Counted from the stretch's first letter, positions 16,107 to 24,058 are shown. The stretch is DNA of 64,000 bases from FEN-987 sp049521055 (GCA_049521055.1 JBEKPE010000004.1:3289-67288), one strand, 5' to 3'. Numbers and translations: made by a program. The notes: generated by a model from the letters alone, not told the origin.

Positions 16107-17120
16107 ATGAACTATGTTAGACTTGGAGACAGCGGACTAAGAGTTTCTGAGATTTGTCTTGGCACTTGGCATCTTCCGAGGTTGACGGAAACTGATCAGT
16201 ATGGGATACCGAAAGTGGACGCTGAAGAAACGAGAAGGGTAGTGAATCTGGCTTTTGATCATGGCATAAACTTCATTGATACTGCGAACCGATACCATGG
16301 AGCGATGGCTCCAGTTGATTTGAATCATTATGGAAACGCTGAGAAGGTCCTATCAGACATACTCAGAGACCACGAAAGAGAGAGCTTTGTGTTGGCCACG
16401 AAGGTGGGGGCCGAAATGGCACCCTGGCCGAATGGACGAGGTCTGTCAAGGAAACACCTGTTCTGGCAAATAACCGAAAGTTTGAAGCGATTAAAACTGG
16501 AATACGTGGACGTATATTTGGCTCATATTCCAGATGAGGAAACGCCGCATCTGGAAACTTTGCAAGCTCTCAATGACCTAGTCGCAATGGGGAAAGTTCA
16601 CTACATCGGTTGTTCCAACTTCACGACAGAACAGGTCATTGACTTCATGGAGCTTTCCAAAGTGCATGACTTAGTCAGCTTTGTTACACTCCAAGACGCA
16701 TATAGCCTAGTCAACCGCAGCATTGAATCCAACAAGCTACTTCTAGCTCACAGGTACAACTTCACAATTATGGCGTATTCTACACTAGCTCAAGGATTAC
16801 TGTCCGGCAGATATCTAGACGGAGTTCCAGTTGGATCAAGAGCAACGTATTCCCAGAGCCTCAAGAAAGCATTATCTGAGAAGAACTTGGACTCCTTAAG
16901 AAAATCATCCACCTTAGCCAGCGAGAAGGGTATCTCGCTATCCCAACTCGCTATTGCATGGTTGCTTCACAAGCAGAGAAAACTTGGCGTCAGCATAATT
17001 CCGATCATCGGAGTATCAAACAGAGAACAACTACTAGAAAATCTTCAAGCATTAGAAGTTCACCTATCCGAAGGTGACATGTCAAAAGCGGAACAGATTG
17101 TGCTCTCAATCCAAGTCTAG
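16107..17120 (+). CDS. Aldo/keto reductase
   Basis: 337 residues from ATG 16107 (a TTG at 16086 would add seven residues without similarity). NAD(P)H-dependent reductase of the AKR family: catalytic tetrad Asp58 (FIDTANRY), Tyr63, Lys99 (ATKVGAE) and His140 (YLAHIPD), all in the normal places; MGKVHYIGCSNF and the C-terminal VSIIPIIGVSNREQLLENL phosphate-binding region complete the barrel. Such enzymes reduce aldehydes, ketones or sugars; close relatives are L-glyceraldehyde-3-phosphate reductase and L-fucose dehydrogenase-like proteins. It stands on the plus strand at the right end of the catabolic island, divergent from the permeases, and probably acts on a carbonyl intermediate. The native substrate is unknown. 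Confidence 0.9.
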   Translation: MNYVRLGDSGLRVSEICLGTWHLPRLTETDQYGIPKVDAEETRRVVNLAFDHGINFIDTANRYHGAMAPVDLNHYGNAEKVLSDILRDHERESFVLATKVGAEMAPWPNGRGLSRKHLFWQITESLKRLKLEYVDVYLAHIPDEETPHLETLQALNDLVAMGKVHYIGCSNFTTEQVIDFMELSKVHDLVSFVTLQDAYSLVNRSIESNKLLLAHRYNFTIMAYSTLAQGLLSGRYLDGVPVGSRATYSQSLKKALSEKNLDSLRKSSTLASEKGISLSQLAIAWLLHKQRKLGVSIIPIIGVSNREQLLENLQALEVHLSEGDMSKAEQIVLSIQV

Positions 17121-17433
17121 CTTTCACTAATGCATGTTACAAAACGCTGTTCAGCACAGGACTGAGACCTTGCAGTGGACATTCTTTGGTGAACTCGATT
17201 GCGAGTTGGGCGTGGTGGTGAACGTCCACCATATCATACGCCCTCAACTCTTGTATAAAAGGCGGTTTCTATACGATGTTGTCAAGACGACGCTCGTGCG
17301 GCCGTGTACGTTCCTCAACAGGTAGCCCAGCCAAGACAGCTGGAGTCGATCGTGAGCTCCTCTTGGACCTAACATTGTTAATTCGTTCGAAAGCAACATT
17401 GTAGAGTTCGTTGTTTAGATGTTGTTGGTGTGA
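17121..17433. other. Region upstream of broken polymerase gene
   Basis: About 310 bases. The missing 5' two-thirds of the DNA polymerase gene would be expected here, but I find no further polymerase motifs in any frame. The junction with the aldo-keto reductase is therefore either a deletion edge or the edge of the inserted element. Confidence 0.35.
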
Positions 17434-18219
17434 ATTCCCCAAATCTTCAGCCCTTTCGCATTCTCCAGAGAGATCCTCAAGAAAGCAGTAGTAATCGCAG
17501 AATCCCGGGGCTTCAAACTAGTTCACGGCATTGTCGACTCCATGTGGCTAAAGAAACCTCAAGCAACAGGAGAGGAGTACAAGCGAGTTTGCGAGCAAAT
17601 AGGGGAGGAGCTTGACATTCCTATAAGCTTCGAAGGACGCTACAAGTGGATTGTTTTCCTCAACTCACGAATCGACACTAGGGTTCCCGTGCTCAACCGA
17701 TACTATGGGGTCTTTGAGGACGGCACGCTCAAGGTCAGAGGAATCGACCTAAGAAGACATGACACTCCGGAAATAGTGAGAAAATGCCAGGCAGAGATGC
17801 TATCCATACTGTCCAAAGCGGACAACTCTGACGAGTTCCGAGAGCTCGTGCCAAGAGCGCTTAGTGATGAAGCATTACGTATCACTTCTGATGAGCGGCA
17901 ACGTTCCAGTCAAAGAATTAGTGATAGAGAAGCGCCTCAGCAAGATGCCCAGCGAGTAGACCAATCTAATTCCCCAGGCAATCGCGGCAAGGCATCCGTC
18001 CGTGAAGGAAGCCATGTTCATCCTGGACAGAACATCAGCTTCGTCATAAGTCATAATGATTCAGGGATAGCGGACAATCGCGCTTTGCCTGTTGAACTCG
18101 CCGACGAGACCACGCCATACGATGCCGCCTCCTATGTCGAGCTCATTCTCTCTTCTGCGTTGAACTTGTTCTTGCCCTTTGGGTTTGATCTCAACACGTT
18201 AAGAGCGAAAACACAGTAG
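17434..18219 (+). pseudogene. Family B DNA polymerase, C-terminal fragment with frameshifts (PolB2-like)
   Basis: The frame from 17434 reads SPFAFSREILKKAVV, then HGIVDSMWLKKP, RYKWIVFL, PVLNRYYGVFEDG and KVRGIDLRRHDTPEIVRK: the palm/thumb region of archaeal family B polymerases. The motif C position YGDTDS reads HGIVDS, so the first catalytic Asp is missing, as in the predicted-inactive PolB2 group. Near 17860 the homology moves to another frame (KHYVSLLMSG, VPVKELVIEKRLSKMPSE, then a TAG at 17957), and near 18015-18030 returns to the first frame (PGQNISFVI, NRALPVELADETTPYDA). Exonuclease, fingers and motifs A and B are all absent. So it is a decayed fragment, not an expressed enzyme, lying next to a broken integrase. 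Confidence 0.8.
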
Positions 18220-18519
18220 AATTCGTCAGTATACTTCGCAACCCAGCTGCGTATCGGAGTGTCGTAATTATCAGGAAGGCATACTCCGATGGATGATCTT
18301 GTTCTTGGGACTGTAGATGTAGGCATTCAGGGAAGTTATGGTTGCGAGTAAAGTGGGCGCCATGCAACTACAAACGCGTCGCCCACATCTGCCAGGTGAT
18401 AAAAGAGTAACCTACTGGTAGCTTGGGAACGATTCCGGACATCTCACCTCCGAGCATTCTTGCAATCGTTTTCAAATCTCTCTCATATTTGGTTCAGAAG
18501 AGGATGCTGATGTTCATGG
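18220..18519. other. Gap between polymerase and integrase relics
   Basis: Three hundred bases with no protein motif I can recognise in six frames. It lies where the C-terminal catalytic part of the integrase (minus strand) would be expected, so it is probably decayed element DNA. Confidence 0.35.
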
Positions 18520-19287
18520 CTATCTCATGGCTGGATCAAACTCGCTGATCTTGTGATGCTGAACAAATCTCGGACGAGTGGAGATGCTGGTAACAGCTTC
18601 TCTCCGTGAGCTTCCCGAAAGCGAAGATAGCGTTGAATGCCTATCGTAAGCTTCTGGGGTGATGAAAGTGACGTATTCTTCTGGTTCTCCTTCGTACACA
18701 GTTAGCCTAGCTGCTATCGCTTTTCCATCTCTATCGAGGGACTTCAAGCCTCTGATCTTCAGATAGTCCCATGCACCGACACGAATTGCGGACGACACCA
18801 TGACGAGAACTACGACCTCAACTCGCATGTCCGGATAGCGTATCAGCCTCCTCAGTTCTTCCACTGCCGGAGCTCGGTCAAGTGCATACCGCCTGAAAGA
18901 GGGAATCTTCTTGTTGATCTTCTTCCAGTTCAGCGTAACATCGTTCATTTCAAGAAATAATTTCACGGGTTTCTTGAAGTTCGGAACCGTGCTCTCTGAG
19001 ATTTCCTTTTTCCTAACCCTATCCTTCTGAACCATGATGTACTCGATTATTTTGGATTCGACCCAGGGCTTGTTGTTTCGTGATTTGTCGAAAAAGCTGT
19101 TCGGAGTCTCGCCCAACCAGTCGAGGAATCGCCAGAACCTGCGCTCATATTGCAGCCACGTCTCTTCAGCCCTCACAGCCTCTCGGAATATCCTGACTGA
19201 TTCGCCTTCGAGGTGCGGTATCCTTCTCTTGGTCAAACCTTTCTTCCATCTTCCAAACCCGACCAGTCCGCAATAGGCTTGGACCAA
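18520..19287 (-). pseudogene. Tyrosine recombinase (integrase) fragment, frameshifted
   Basis: The open frame from TTG 19287 gives an archaeal integrase N-terminus: a SAM-like core-binding region (TWLQYERRFWRFLDWLGE) and the start of the catalytic domain (DRAPAVEELRRLIRYPD, then VSSAIRVGAWDYLKI with the box I Arg). After TFITPEAYDR (about 18630) the homology continues in another frame as GIQRYLRFREAHGEKL and SPLVRDLF, ending at a stop at 18525. The box II HxxR and the nucleophilic Tyr are not found. A frameshift plus missing C-terminus means it is inactive. It begins about 50 bases from the 3' end of tRNA-Lys, the usual integration site and orientation for such enzymes, so it marks an old integrated element. 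Confidence 0.8.
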
Positions 19288-19338
19288 AGGTCCCAGCCTA
19301 ACCTGAAAGATTCAGTACCGATTCAAGAACCAAAAATG

Positions 19339-19499
19339 TGGCGGGCCCGCCGGGATTTGAACCCGGGACCCCTCCCCAAGCTAGCTTCTAAGCCAAGCTT
19401 TTCGGGTGGCTTCCCATGGGTTCGAAACGCCCAGAGGTAAAAGCCTCACCAACGCCCACACAGCGTCACCGATGCTCTACCTGACTGAGCTACGGGCCC
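19339..19499 (-). tRNA. tRNA-Lys (TTT) with three introns
   Basis: Joining four exons gives a normal tRNA: acceptor GGGCCCG/CGGGCCC, D-stem GCTC/GAGC, anticodon stem TCGGG/CCCGA, loop CTTTTAA with anticodon TTT, T-arm CCGGG TTCAAAT CCCGG, discriminator G and encoded CCA. Introns: 19445-19468 (24 nt, between positions 30/31), 19408-19437 (30 nt, canonical 37/38) and 19372-19401 (30 nt, at the anticodon-stem/variable-loop border). For the canonical intron a bulge-helix-bulge can be drawn: exon CTTT pairs with intron GAAG, with 3-base bulges on each side. The third intron's edges may shift by a base or two. A broken integrase lies just downstream of its 3' end. Confidence 0.85.
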
Positions 19500-19820
19500 C
19501 AACCCTGAGACTCCCGAACGTTATCAAAAGTATTGTGGGTTCCGTTAGCTGAACCCGATTGAACGCGAGTCTCGCGATTATGCCTGTGGGGGAGAAATGG
19601 GCCACAAGAAAAGATGTCTAGCATATGTTATACAGGTCCAGTGGTTGGCACCCACAGAAGATGCTCGCTTAGAACCGTCCCGGAAACACAGGTAAGGTGA
19701 CACGCACGCTTATTCTGCCGCAAGGTGACATGTTGCACCCACAAACCACCAATAGCGCTACGTGCCATAGAAAACTAGGGCCCCCACCGCCTCCCCCGCT
19801 GAGCGTGCGCGATCCGCGGG
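19500..19820. other. Intergenic region upstream of tRNA-Lys
   Basis: About 320 bases between the tRNA-Lys 5' end and the HtrA stop codon. It should carry the tRNA promoter on the minus strand. No gene or clear repeat is seen; the end near 19785-19815 is a C-rich run (CCCCCACCGCCTCCCCC) just after the HtrA gene. Confidence 0.35.
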
Positions 19821-20771
19821 TTACGCAATGACCTTGCTGGCTTCTTCTAACCTTACGTGTACTTTGCTACGTTCTCGGTCTCTGCCGATGAGCAGTTCGA
19901 GAGTGTCGTCCACCTTCTTTGTTTGGAGTATGTGTTGTAGGTCTTCCCAACCCTTGAGTGCGGTGCCGTCGGCTTCGAGGATTACGTCTCCCGCCGACAC
20001 CCCAGCTCTCCGTGCTGGGCTTCCTCGGCCCACCCGCGCAACCAGAACGCCTTGTTCGTAGGGTAGGTTGTAGGATTCTGCGATCTCCCGGGTCAGGGTT
20101 AATCCGGCTATGCCGACGTAGGGTCGGATCACGCGTCCGTGTTCAATGATTTCTTTGGCTATCCTCTTCGCGGCGTTGATGGGTATGGCGAACCCGATGC
20201 CTTGCGCGAATGGAATGTTCGCTGTGTTAACTCCAACCACCAGCCCCGAACTGTCCACGAGCGGGCCGCCGCTGTTGCCGGGGTTGATGGACGCGTCTGT
20301 TTGGATCAGATCTTCATACATGCGCTCCTCAACGTGAATATGCCGCTTCAACGCGCTAATCACGCCAACCGTCGCTGCTGGCCCCGGTAGCATGAAGCCG
20401 TAGGGGTTTCCGATGGCGATTGAGATCTGCCCTACCTTCAACTTGTCCGAGTCGCCAAGCTTGACGGCTGGTAGGTTTTCTCCATCAACTCGCACCACTG
20501 CCACATCAGACATCGCATCCGACCCCAACACTTCTCCGTGAAACTTTTTACCATCCGGGGTAAGCACTTCAACTCTCTCCGCATCTTCAACGATGTGATG
20601 GTTGGTGAGGATTCCACCGTTTGAATCGAAGATTATTCCCGACCCCATCCCCCGGACCGGGATGGCATCGAACATGCTTTCTTGAATAACCCGCAACGTA
20701 GCGACTGAGACAACCGCGGGGCTTACTTTCTCAATGGCGGCTACGACATCCGTTTCATTACCTGGAATCAA
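19821..20771 (-). CDS. HtrA/DegP-type serine protease with PDZ domain
   Basis: 316 residues. The trypsin-like domain carries the catalytic triad His59 (LTNHHIV), Asp89 (MSDVAVV) and Ser167 (NPGNSGGPL), all intact. A single PDZ domain follows from about 220 (YVGIAGLTL, GSPARRAGVSAGDVI). No signal peptide or membrane segment is visible, so it is probably cytoplasmic, unlike most bacterial HtrA proteins; archaeal cytosolic HtrA-like proteins are known. It would degrade or refold damaged proteins. The start is a TTG at 20771 and the frame begins directly with a helical segment normally preceding the protease core. It is divergent from a small zinc-ribbon gene at 20849. Confidence 0.92.
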   Translation of the reverse strand: MIPGNETDVVAAIEKVSPAVVSVATLRVIQESMFDAIPVRGMGSGIIFDSNGGILTNHHIVEDAERVEVLTPDGKKFHGEVLGSDAMSDVAVVRVDGENLPAVKLGDSDKLKVGQISIAIGNPYGFMLPGPAATVGVISALKRHIHVEERMYEDLIQTDASINPGNSGGPLVDSSGLVVGVNTANIPFAQGIGFAIPINAAKRIAKEIIEHGRVIRPYVGIAGLTLTREIAESYNLPYEQGVLVARVGRGSPARRAGVSAGDVILEADGTALKGWEDLQHILQTKKVDDTLELLIGRDRERSKVHVRLEEASKVIA

Positions 20772-20848
20772 ATCTAACGCGACCTGCCAAAATATGAAGT
20801 AGGGCGTTATTTATTGACTGAGTAATCAAATGTAAAACGGAGATAGCT

Positions 20849-20989
20849 TTGCAGGAAGTTGCATACTGGAAATGTAGCGGGTGCGGTTACGAATTTCTTT
20901 CCAACTCCAAGACGCCGATTTGTCCGCGTTGCAAGAGTGACAAGATGGAGAAGAAAGATGTCAAGAAGCTTGGCGGGTTCGATGAGTGA
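20849..20989 (+). CDS. Small zinc-ribbon (rubredoxin-like) protein
   Basis: 46 residues from TTG 20849. Two CxxC knuckles, CSGCGYEF and CPRCKSDK, 15 residues apart, followed by a Lys-rich tail, form a single zinc ribbon as in many archaeal small proteins. It is divergent from the HtrA gene. Role unknown; such ribbons often serve in RNA or protein binding. The frame is also open upstream, but no ATG is present, so TTG is the best start. Confidence 0.6.
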   Translation: MQEVAYWKCSGCGYEFLSNSKTPICPRCKSDKMEKKDVKKLGGFDE

Positions 20990-21002
20990 TCTATACGCGG
21001 GT

Positions 21003-21107
21003 TGGCGCCCCTCGCCAGGAGAGTTTCACGCTGCTCCTTTGGGCGGGATTCGAACCCGCGTCGACGACGTGACAGGCCGTCATCCTAGACCACTGAACGA
21101 CCAGGGC
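21003..21107 (-). tRNA. tRNA-Asp (GTC) with an intron in the acceptor stem
   Basis: Anticodon arm ACGGC CTGTCAC GTCGT with anticodon GTC, T-arm GCGGG TTCGAAT CCCGC. As it stands the 3' acceptor half does not pair with the 5' half GCCCTGG. Removing 29 nt (21011-21039) between positions 68 and 69 joins CCA to GGGC, giving a perfect acceptor stem GCCCTGG/CCAGGGC, then discriminator G and encoded CCA. There is no intron at 37/38. Acceptor-stem introns are known from Thermoproteales and related deep lineages. Confidence 0.85.
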
Positions 21108-21229
21108 GTTTGCAACTCACACACCCTGAGGCCAGTTTAAAGCCTTGCTGAGCAAAGGAAAATCTCATCATAGCGGCATCAGTTAATTGTGATCAAAGAA
21201 TCACCGAGAGGATAAGCGCATTTTGTTGA

Positions 21230-21715
21230 TTGTGGCAGAGGTCCCAGATCGTGGTTGACCTCGACGTAGCCTACGTCCCCACTCCCAAGGACATAGTTCG
21301 CCAGATGCTTCAACTAGCATCCTTGCGTCGCGGGGAAACTCTATTCGACCTAGGTGCTGGAGATGGACGGATAATGATCGACGCGGTACGCCGTTTTGGG
21401 GCTAAGGCGGTAGGTGTGGAGATCGATCCAGAACGGATTAGTCGAACTAGGGAACGATTAGCGGCTACGGTGACGCAAGCTGAGTTGATTGAGGGAGATC
21501 TCTTTCAGGTCGACCTGTCATCCGCCGACGTAATCGCCATTTATCTCTCAGACTCAGCAAACGCTAAGCTCGCGGCAAAATTGAAGGACGAACTGAAGGC
21601 GGGGGCACGGGTCGTCTCATTAGACTATAAGCTCCCCGGATGGGCGGCAGATCGGGAGTTAGAGGTTAACACGAGCGGAATTACACGTAGACTGTACCTG
21701 TACAAGATAACCTAA
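21230..21715 (+). CDS. SAM-dependent methyltransferase (class I)
   Basis: 161 residues. After a short N-terminal part (AYVPTPKDIVRQMLQLA) comes motif I LFDLGAGDGRIMIDAV (about 38-53), acidic motif II end VGVEIDPERI, and motif IV-like ADVIAIYLSDSANAKL. The arrangement YVPTP..V..ML matches a family of small methyltransferases related to Dot1-like/N6-type enzymes, some of which act on protein lysine or small molecules; the substrate is not assignable. The start is a TTG at 21230, there being no in-frame ATG. It stands alone on the plus strand between tRNA-Asp and a small secreted peptide gene. Confidence 0.82.
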   Translation: MWQRSQIVVDLDVAYVPTPKDIVRQMLQLASLRRGETLFDLGAGDGRIMIDAVRRFGAKAVGVEIDPERISRTRERLAATVTQAELIEGDLFQVDLSSADVIAIYLSDSANAKLAAKLKDELKAGARVVSLDYKLPGWAADRELEVNTSGITRRLYLYKIT

Positions 21716-21751
21716 GGGTCCGATCGTGGCGGTCGATTCGTGCGAAGACCG

Positions 21752-21949
21752 TCAATGTGGTTGACTAGGTGGCTTTAGTGAGTCGCCTTCTGCACTCAGT
21801 TCGCTGCCCGCATGCATTCTTGCTCTTACTCTTTTCGTAATCACTTCGGACGCTTTAGACCCTACCAGGTCTGAGAGAATACTCGCTAGCGCGTCGCAGT
21901 GGTCGCACAAATTGTATCCCGGGTTATCGAGCCAACCTGAAAGTCGCAT
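21752..21949 (-). CDS. Possible small protein with CxxC motif
   Basis: A 65-residue frame starting ATG at 21949 with a CDHC pair (about residues 15-18) and a following helix (ALASILSDLVGS). No family is recognised. A/T-rich DNA (TTTATTTATT, about 21984-21995) lies 40 bases upstream on this strand, but the same DNA serves the plus-strand gene at 22032, so support is weak. Confidence 0.3.
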   Translation of the reverse strand: MRLSGWLDNPGYNLCDHCDALASILSDLVGSKASEVITKRVRARMHAGSELSAEGDSLKPPSQPH

Positions 21950-22031
21950 ATATAAGTTGCCGATTTTGGCTTCGGATTTTGTAAATAAATAAAGTCACAT
22001 CGCGCACCTTTACCGCGCTGGAGGTGAGTCG

Positions 22032-22163
22032 ATGTCAAAGTTTAGGCTCCTGCTCGCCGCGGTTGTAGTTCTGGCACTGGTTGCCGTAGTCCTGATGACG
22101 GGCAATGTCAGCGCCGGAGATCCAAACGGCGGCGGCCACGGCATAATAGCAGCACTATTCTAA
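22032..22163 (+). CDS. Small secreted or membrane peptide (43 aa)
   Basis: ATG at 22032 is preceded by a perfect Shine-Dalgarno GGAGGTGA four bases upstream and by a TATA-like AAATAAATAAA (about 21983-21993). The product has a textbook signal peptide: KFR, then a 20-residue hydrophobic core rich in Leu/Val/Ala, then VSAG cleavage site, leaving only about 15 residues (GDPNGGGHGIIAALF at the end). A T-rich stretch (GTTTTTTATA, about 22200-22208) follows, as in archaeal terminators. No family is recognised. The strong ribosome site, rare in this window, suggests high translation. Confidence 0.65.
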   Translation: MSKFRLLLAAVVVLALVAVVLMTGNVSAGDPNGGGHGIIAALF

Positions 22164-22195
22164 ACAGCTACCATACGAGCCCCCCTACAAGTTTC

Positions 22196-22208
22196 CCACG
22201 TTTTTTAT
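22196..22208 (+). terminator. Poly-T terminator after small secreted peptide
   Basis: CCCACGTTTTTTATACG follows the stop codon by about 35 bases; archaeal RNA polymerase stops at such T runs. No strong hairpin precedes it, which is normal for Archaea. Confidence 0.4.
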
Positions 22209-22265
22209 ACGAAAAGTAACAGGTTATATCTTAGCCGCCATGGGCTGTTTCCAGGAATGTAGGCA

Positions 22266-23387
22266 ATGCTGAAGACCGAGAGAGTGCGGTTAGCCGACTG
22301 GCACAAAGGAATCAGAGAGATAATCAAGCAGCTTGATCGAACCAACATAAAGATACTATCCGCCATGTGGAAATATGGCCCTCGTAATTTGTTGGAAGTT
22401 TCTAGAAGAACGGGTATACCTTTCACTTCAGTCTATCACCGAGTGGCTAGACTTGAGGCGAAATCAAAGCGGCTTGTTTCCCTTATTCCACAGGTTTCAA
22501 AACTTGGTTTAGTGCGAGTCGTTGTTCTAGTCACGGCTAATTTCGGCTCTGAAGATAGAGTGACGATGGCGCTGAAGGTTCCAAATTACTGGCGGTCTGT
22601 GAACCGTTGCGAAGGGACCTTCACACACTTTTCGGTCCACCTAGTTCCGTTCAAATTTCTGAAACAGTTCCGAAGCTACATGAAACGACTAGTGGAATTG
22701 GGCCTCATCACTCAATCCAGCATAATGCTCACCAGCGACTATATTCCAAACTTCCCCAACTTCGACTACTACAACCCGGCGACCAATGAATGGGCGTTTC
22801 AATGGGGACGCTGGTTAGCCTCGTTCAAGAAGAAACCGTCCCAAACCATCGAAGACCCAGCCAGCTACCCCATACTGGCTGACAAGAAGGACATGTTGAT
22901 TGTGAAAGAGCTCGAGAAGAACGCTCGCAAGAGTTTCGCCGACCTAGCGCCTTTGCTGGGCATTTCATTGCAAGGGGTAAAGTACCACTACGACAAGAAA
23001 CTCGTCCCCACAGGCATTGTGAATTACTTCGGTTTCGATGTCTGGCCGTACCCCGAAACAGTCTCAGCTTACCATGAGATACTACTCAAATTCACAAACT
23101 CTCGAGACATGAACAGATTCTACTCATCCATGAACGAATTCTTCTTCGTTCTTGGCATCTCAAAGGTTCTCCACCAGAACTCCCTCCTTGTCAGGACATA
23201 CACTCTTCAAACTCAGGTTCCTTTACGAGCTCTTCGACCAAAAACAAGGTTGGAGTTTCGATCTGAAGCAAAACCTAGCCGAGTTGTCAAAGCTAGCCCG
23301 AGTAACAACTGTCCGCAGACGCGTGTGATATTGGTCCCGCGGGCCGGATTTGAACCAGCGACAGTCCGGTTTCCGTTGTTAGCTTAG
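22266..23387 (+). CDS. Transcriptional regulator with two winged-helix (AsnC/Lrp-like) domains; C-terminus probably frameshifted
   Basis: The N-terminal winged helix (NIKILSAMWKYGPRNLLEVS, RTGIPFTSVYHRVARLE) and a second one at about residues 210-260 (MLIVKELEKNARKSFADLA, LLGISLQGVKYHYDKKLV) give a tandem-HTH architecture common in archaeal one-component regulators. From about 23190 the frame reads Pro/Arg/Ser-rich random sequence and runs 55 bases into tRNA-Tyr. Another frame over the same DNA reads a clean helical end (LFKLRFLYELFDQKQGW, FDLKQNLAELSKLARV) and stops at 23328, just before the tRNA. So either the gene has a frameshift near 23185-23200 or the sequence has an indel there; the true end is probably 23328 (about 354 residues). 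Confidence 0.75.
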   Translation: MLKTERVRLADWHKGIREIIKQLDRTNIKILSAMWKYGPRNLLEVSRRTGIPFTSVYHRVARLEAKSKRLVSLIPQVSKLGLVRVVVLVTANFGSEDRVTMALKVPNYWRSVNRCEGTFTHFSVHLVPFKFLKQFRSYMKRLVELGLITQSSIMLTSDYIPNFPNFDYYNPATNEWAFQWGRWLASFKKKPSQTIEDPASYPILADKKDMLIVKELEKNARKSFADLAPLLGISLQGVKYHYDKKLVPTGIVNYFGFDVWPYPETVSAYHEILLKFTNSRDMNRFYSSMNEFFFVLGISKVLHQNSLLVRTYTLQTQVPLRALRPKTRLEFRSEAKPSRVVKASPSNNCPQTRVILVPRAGFEPATVRFPLLA

Positions 23388-23485
23388 TAGGCTGACATGG
23401 ATGCGCCTTGGGCGCACACCTACAGCGTCTCCGTCACTCCTATGAAGAGGGACTCGGAAGCTCTACCAAGCTGAGCTACCGCGGG
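23332..23485 (-). tRNA. tRNA-Tyr (GTA) with two introns
   Basis: The acceptor stem CCCGCGG/CCGCGGG with C1-G72, discriminator A and encoded CCA is the archaeal tRNA-Tyr identity set. Removing 23427-23454 (28 nt, position 30/31) and 23371-23419 (49 nt, canonical 37/38) gives anticodon arm TCCGG CTGTAGA CCGGA, variable loop CTGTC and T-arm GCTGG TTCAAAT CCGGC. For the canonical intron, exon CTGT pairs with intron ACGG between two 3-base bulges, a proper bulge-helix-bulge. Confidence 0.88.
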
Positions 23486-23619
23486 ACCGAATCAAAGCCT
23501 CGAACCCGTATCCTATAAGCATTCACTGAGATTTTGCGCGTTCCTTGAAGGGTTTTATTCCTAGCTAAGCGGGCGGGTTAAATTCATGAAGCATTTCCCT
23601 TCAGCCAAAGTTGGTCCGC

Positions 23620-24027
23620 ATGCCATTCAAACGCACCTTTCGCGTTCATTGGGTTGACACCGACATGGCCGGCGTCATGCACTTCACCAATTACCTCCGA
23701 TACTTCGAAGCATGCGAAGAAGAATTCTATAGATCAATATCCCTACCATTCAACGACGTTCGCGTAAAGTATGGAATCACATTCCCAAGAGTCGAAGCCC
23801 ACTGTCAGTATAAGGCGGCTTGCCGCTTCGATGATATCTTTGACGTCCTAATGCGAGTGAGAGAAGTTACTGAAAAAACGATCACGTACGATTTTCAAGC
23901 AATCCGACAACCCGATGGTAAACTGGCAGCGGAAGGGTACATCAAGTGCATCGCAGTAAACTCGGAATGGAAAGCCGTGCAACTGCCAGCTGACCTAGCT
24001 AAGACTGTTCGTGAAAAAGGCAACTAA
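23620..24027 (+). CDS. Acyl-CoA thioesterase, hotdog fold (4HBT/YbgC-like)
   Basis: 135 residues from ATG 23620 (a TTG at 23611 is also possible). The hotdog signature HWVDTDMAGVMHFTNYLRYFE contains the catalytic Asp of the 4-hydroxybenzoyl-CoA thioesterase family (D in WVDTDMAG) and the conserved HFTNY helix start; the beta-sheet continues with PRVEAHCQYKAACRFDD and TITYDFQAIRQPDGKLAAEGY. It hydrolyses a short- or medium-chain or aromatic acyl-CoA; the substrate is unknown. It follows tRNA-Tyr (opposite strand) and lies about 30 bases before the MFS transporter gene, so the two may be co-transcribed. Confidence 0.88.
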   Translation: MPFKRTFRVHWVDTDMAGVMHFTNYLRYFEACEEEFYRSISLPFNDVRVKYGITFPRVEAHCQYKAACRFDDIFDVLMRVREVTEKTITYDFQAIRQPDGKLAAEGYIKCIAVNSEWKAVQLPADLAKTVREKGN

Positions 24028-24058
24028 GGTTGACCCATTGCAGACGTGAGTGTACGAG

